Of a stretch of 7,064 bases of DNA, positions 6,089 to 7,064 are shown one piece after another. Origin of the DNA: Candidatus Oleimmundimicrobium americanum. GTDB taxonomy: Bacteria; Actinomycetota; Aquicultoria; UBA3085; Oleimmundimicrobiaceae. The translations under genes and the position numbers were made by a program. Positions within the stretch are counted from its first letter, which is position 1. Every line of letters starts with the position of its first letter. Below the pieces are notes generated by a model. That model searched no databases and was not told where the DNA came from. It worked only from the letters and a program-made list of their open reading frames with translations. Where the stretch lies: NCBI GenBank assembly GCA_002366545.1, contig DFBH01000048.1, positions 1 to 7,064 on the forward strand. Reading direction: 5' to 3'.

Positions 6089-6174
6089 ACCTCAAAGTAA
6101 ACTACCACCCCGATGCTATCGGGGTGGCTTTCCTGCCTGCCGATAGGCGCGGTATCTTGCCCGCTGTGGGCCTC
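6089..6174 (-). promoter_or_regulatory. structured leader of the ecf operon (copy B of a conserved leader)
   Basis: On the minus strand this 5' untranslated stretch carries GCAAGATACC (6151-6160), AGGCAGGAAAG (6128-6138) and TAGTTTACTT (6095-6104), then the SD GAGGT (6089-6093). The first two boxes are identical to those before the phosphoesterase gene and the third differs at one base. A ten-base-pair perfect hairpin with a three-base loop (6105-6127) lies between the second and third boxes. GCCT (6145-6148) and AGGC (6135-6138) form another helix. Function is inferred from position and conservation; no known riboswitch class is recognised. Confidence 0.55.
6105..6127. repeat. perfect ten-base-pair hairpin in the ecf leader
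   Basis: CCACCCCGAT (6105-6114) and ATCGGGGTGG (6118-6127) are exact complements around GCT. No run of T follows on either strand, so it is not a standard factor-independent terminator. It lies 11 bases upstream of the ecfA1 SD on the minus strand and could act on translation or mRNA stability. Confidence 0.75.
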
Positions 6175-6207
6175 GTTTTAGTTAAATCGTCAGACCAGTA
6201 CCTGAAT

Positions 6208-6233
6208 ATTATATCATTTAAAATAGCTTTCAG
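6208..6233 (-). promoter_or_regulatory. predicted promoter of the ecf operon
   Basis: On the minus strand there is a perfect extended -10, TGATATAAT (6208-6216). The best -35 match is CTGAAA (6228-6233), with a short spacer of 14 bases; an extended -10 can tolerate a poor -35. A start near 6201 would give an untranslated leader of about 119 bases containing the whole of leader copy B. Confidence 0.5.
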
Positions 6234-6408
6234 CCTCCAGCTATCAGCCACCAGGAAAATCAAAAGAGCTTTTAAAGCAGCCATCAGCCCCTAGCCTTTA
6301 GCCCTTTTAAATGAAAAAATAAGAAATAAAAATGAAAAACTATATAGAAAAATTAAAAATGTTAAAAGCAGCTTTTTAAACCAGTCTTGAAAAGCAGCCT
6401 CTAGCTCT
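6224..6408. repeat. degenerate heptamer repeats of the form YAGCYNY
   Basis: Array one (6224-6251) reads TAGCTTT, CAGCCTC, CAGCTAT, CAGCCAC. Array two (6278-6305) reads CAGCCAT, CAGCCCC, TAGCCTT, TAGCCCT. Further units are CAGCTTT at 6369 and CAGCCTC, TAGCTCT at 6395-6408. The units follow one another without spacers inside each array. The first array overlaps the -35 region of the ecf promoter. The stretch 6306-6368 between them is plain AT-rich DNA in which I see nothing else. Similar heptamer arrays occur between genes in many bacteria and have no settled function. Confidence 0.55.
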
Positions 6409-6450
6409 TAAGAAAATTAAAAACAAAAGCTCTTTATTGGTTTTTTAAAC

Positions 6451-6600
6451 CACAGTGGGTTGCTCATAAGGTGACTGCCCGATAGCGGGAGCTGTGCTTG
6501 CAGCCGACCGTTAAGTGAATGAGACTTGAACAGTTGCGGCACCCGCAGCAGATCACAATGAGAGAATCGACTGGGTAGGCACGGCTATACAACTTCAGTA
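6451..6600 (+). ncRNA. candidate structured RNA (class unknown, strand uncertain)
   Basis: This block is about 55% GC (77 of 140 bases in 6451-6590), against about 24% in the preceding 150 bases. It can fold into a multi-branched structure. The closing helices are GTTG (6459-6462) with CGAC (6568-6571), CTCA (6463-6466) with TGAG (6559-6562), and GTGACTGC (6471-6478) with GCAGATCAC (6548-6556, one bulge). Inside are hairpins at 6478-6489, 6491-6504, 6513-6527 and 6533-6549; some of them are mutually exclusive. No protein frame of note runs through it. I do not recognise tmRNA, RNase P RNA, SRP RNA or a known riboswitch. It lies upstream of the predicted promoter for the next gene, so it may be a separate transcript. 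The plus strand is assumed only for convenience. Confidence 0.4.
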
Positions 6601-6625
6601 GATTTTAGATAAGGTGATTCGGGAG

Positions 6626-6655
6626 AAGACTGTTAATAATACAAAGTGATATAAT
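6626..6655 (+). promoter_or_regulatory. predicted promoter of the stalk-domain gene
   Basis: A perfect extended -10, TGATATAAT (6647-6655), is preceded by a weak -35, AAGACT (6626-6631), with an 18-base spacer. A start near 6662 would leave an untranslated leader of about 50 bases. The same nine bases form the -10 of the divergent ecf promoter. Confidence 0.6.
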
Positions 6656-6696
6656 AAACAAGCAACACCGAGGAGCAAGTTTGGTTTTGAAAATTT

Positions 6697-6705
6697 GAGG
6701 AGGGG
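6697..6705 (+). promoter_or_regulatory. ribosome-binding site of the stalk-domain gene
   Basis: GAGGAGGGG lies seven bases before the ATG at 6713-6715 and fixes that codon as the start. Confidence 0.8.
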
Positions 6706-6712
6706 TCGTTCC

Positions 6713-7064
6713 ATGAAAAAATTATTAATTTTTGTTATTACAGTGTTTTTTATTGCTTTAGCTGGAATAGCTATAGCTGCAAACCCAATTAAACTATTTA
6801 TCGATGACAACGAGCTCAAACTCGATATCTCTCCACAACTTATCAACGATCGTACCATAGCACCTGTTCGCTCGGTTGCAGAAGCGTTAGGCGCTGGTGT
6901 AGAGTGGGATGCTAAAGACCAGATGGTTAAAATCACCAGTCAAGTAACAAGAGGAAAAGTTTGGGACGATTCAGTAGAAGCATGGGATTCTAAAACAAGG
7001 GAAGCTGTCGGCGTGGTTAGTCGTTATCTTGCCAGCTTAATGTCACCCTTTGGTGAAAAATTAG
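6713..7064 (+). CDS. secreted protein with copper-amine-oxidase-type stalk domain (3' end cut off)
   Basis: The first 117 residues are visible and the frame stays open to the window edge. Residues 1-23 form a classical signal peptide: MKK, a hydrophobic core, and a likely cleavage after AIA or AIAA. Residues about 26-74 match the copper amine oxidase N-terminal (stalk) domain, with the hallmark NDRTIAPVRSVAEALGAGVE and then WD and VKI. Despite its name this small domain does not bind copper; it is common in exported proteins of anaerobic Firmicutes and relatives and is thought to mediate wall or protein contacts. Residues 75-117, rich in charged residues, belong to no domain I recognise. The enzymatic part, if any, lies beyond the window. 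The gene is divergent from the ecf operon and has its own promoter. Confidence 0.85.
   Translation, partial: MKKLLIFVITVFFIALAGIAIAANPIKLFIDDNELKLDISPQLINDRTIAPVRSVAEALGAGVEWDAKDQMVKITSQVTRGKVWDDSVEAWDSKTREAVGVVSRYLASLMSPFGEKL

Noticed and set aside
6102..6284. A 60-codon minus-strand frame upstream of ecfA1
   Set aside because: It covers the predicted promoter, heptamer array and structured leader, and the product looks like no protein family.
6224..6305. A CRISPR-like array
   Set aside because: Units are seven bases, degenerate and contiguous, without unique spacers or cas genes.
6595..6936. A minus-strand frame of 113 codons over the start of the stalk-domain gene
   Set aside because: It is antisense to a gene with promoter, SD, signal peptide and recognisable domain, and has no SD of its own.

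Overview
The window looks like a piece of a bacterial chromosome of moderate to low GC. Six complete protein genes lie on the minus strand and one partial gene on the plus strand. The bacterial assignment rests on the ecfA1-ecfA2-ecfT-truA cassette, which in many Gram-positive and related bacteria sits in the ribosomal-protein region, and on strong purine-rich Shine-Dalgarno (SD) sites. The secreted protein with a copper-amine-oxidase-type stalk domain also fits an anaerobic Firmicutes-like or deep actinobacterial lineage. The methionine adenosyltransferase, however, is of the archaeal family, which only a minority of bacteria carry. I cannot name the organism.

Layout from left to right. Positions 1-79 hold a possible 5' end of a minus-strand gene coupled to the next one. 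At 76-570 (-) is a YfcE/MJ0936-type metallophosphoesterase. At 571-974 there is no credible gene: this stretch holds a structured leader (about 571-663) and an island of inverted repeats (about 720-966). At 975-2183 (-) is the archaeal-type S-adenosylmethionine synthetase, with a leader hairpin that touches its ribosome-binding site. At 2256-2693 (-) is a UspA-family ATP-binding protein. At 2694-2875 there are inverted and period-8 direct repeats. At 2876-6082 (-), transcribed right to left, is a tightly overlapping operon ecfA1-ecfA2-ecfT-truA. At 6083-6712 (630 bases without a protein gene) there is a second copy of the structured leader, two divergent extended -10 promoters, a degenerate heptamer array and a sharply GC-rich, foldable block (about 6451-6600) that may be an RNA gene. 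At 6713-7064 (+) is the start of an exported stalk-domain protein.

How the genes work together. EcfA1, EcfA2 and EcfT form the shared energising module of group II energy-coupling factor vitamin transporters; the substrate-binding S subunits must be encoded elsewhere. TruA, the tRNA pseudouridine synthase, is translationally coupled to them. The archaeal-type MAT supplies S-adenosylmethionine.

The most interesting signal is a conserved leader found directly upstream of both the phosphoesterase gene and ecfA1. Three near-identical boxes are kept in the same order and spacing, ending at the SD, which suggests a shared cis-regulatory RNA or a mobile leader-type repeat. The GC-rich block at 6451-6600 is the second candidate for something undescribed.
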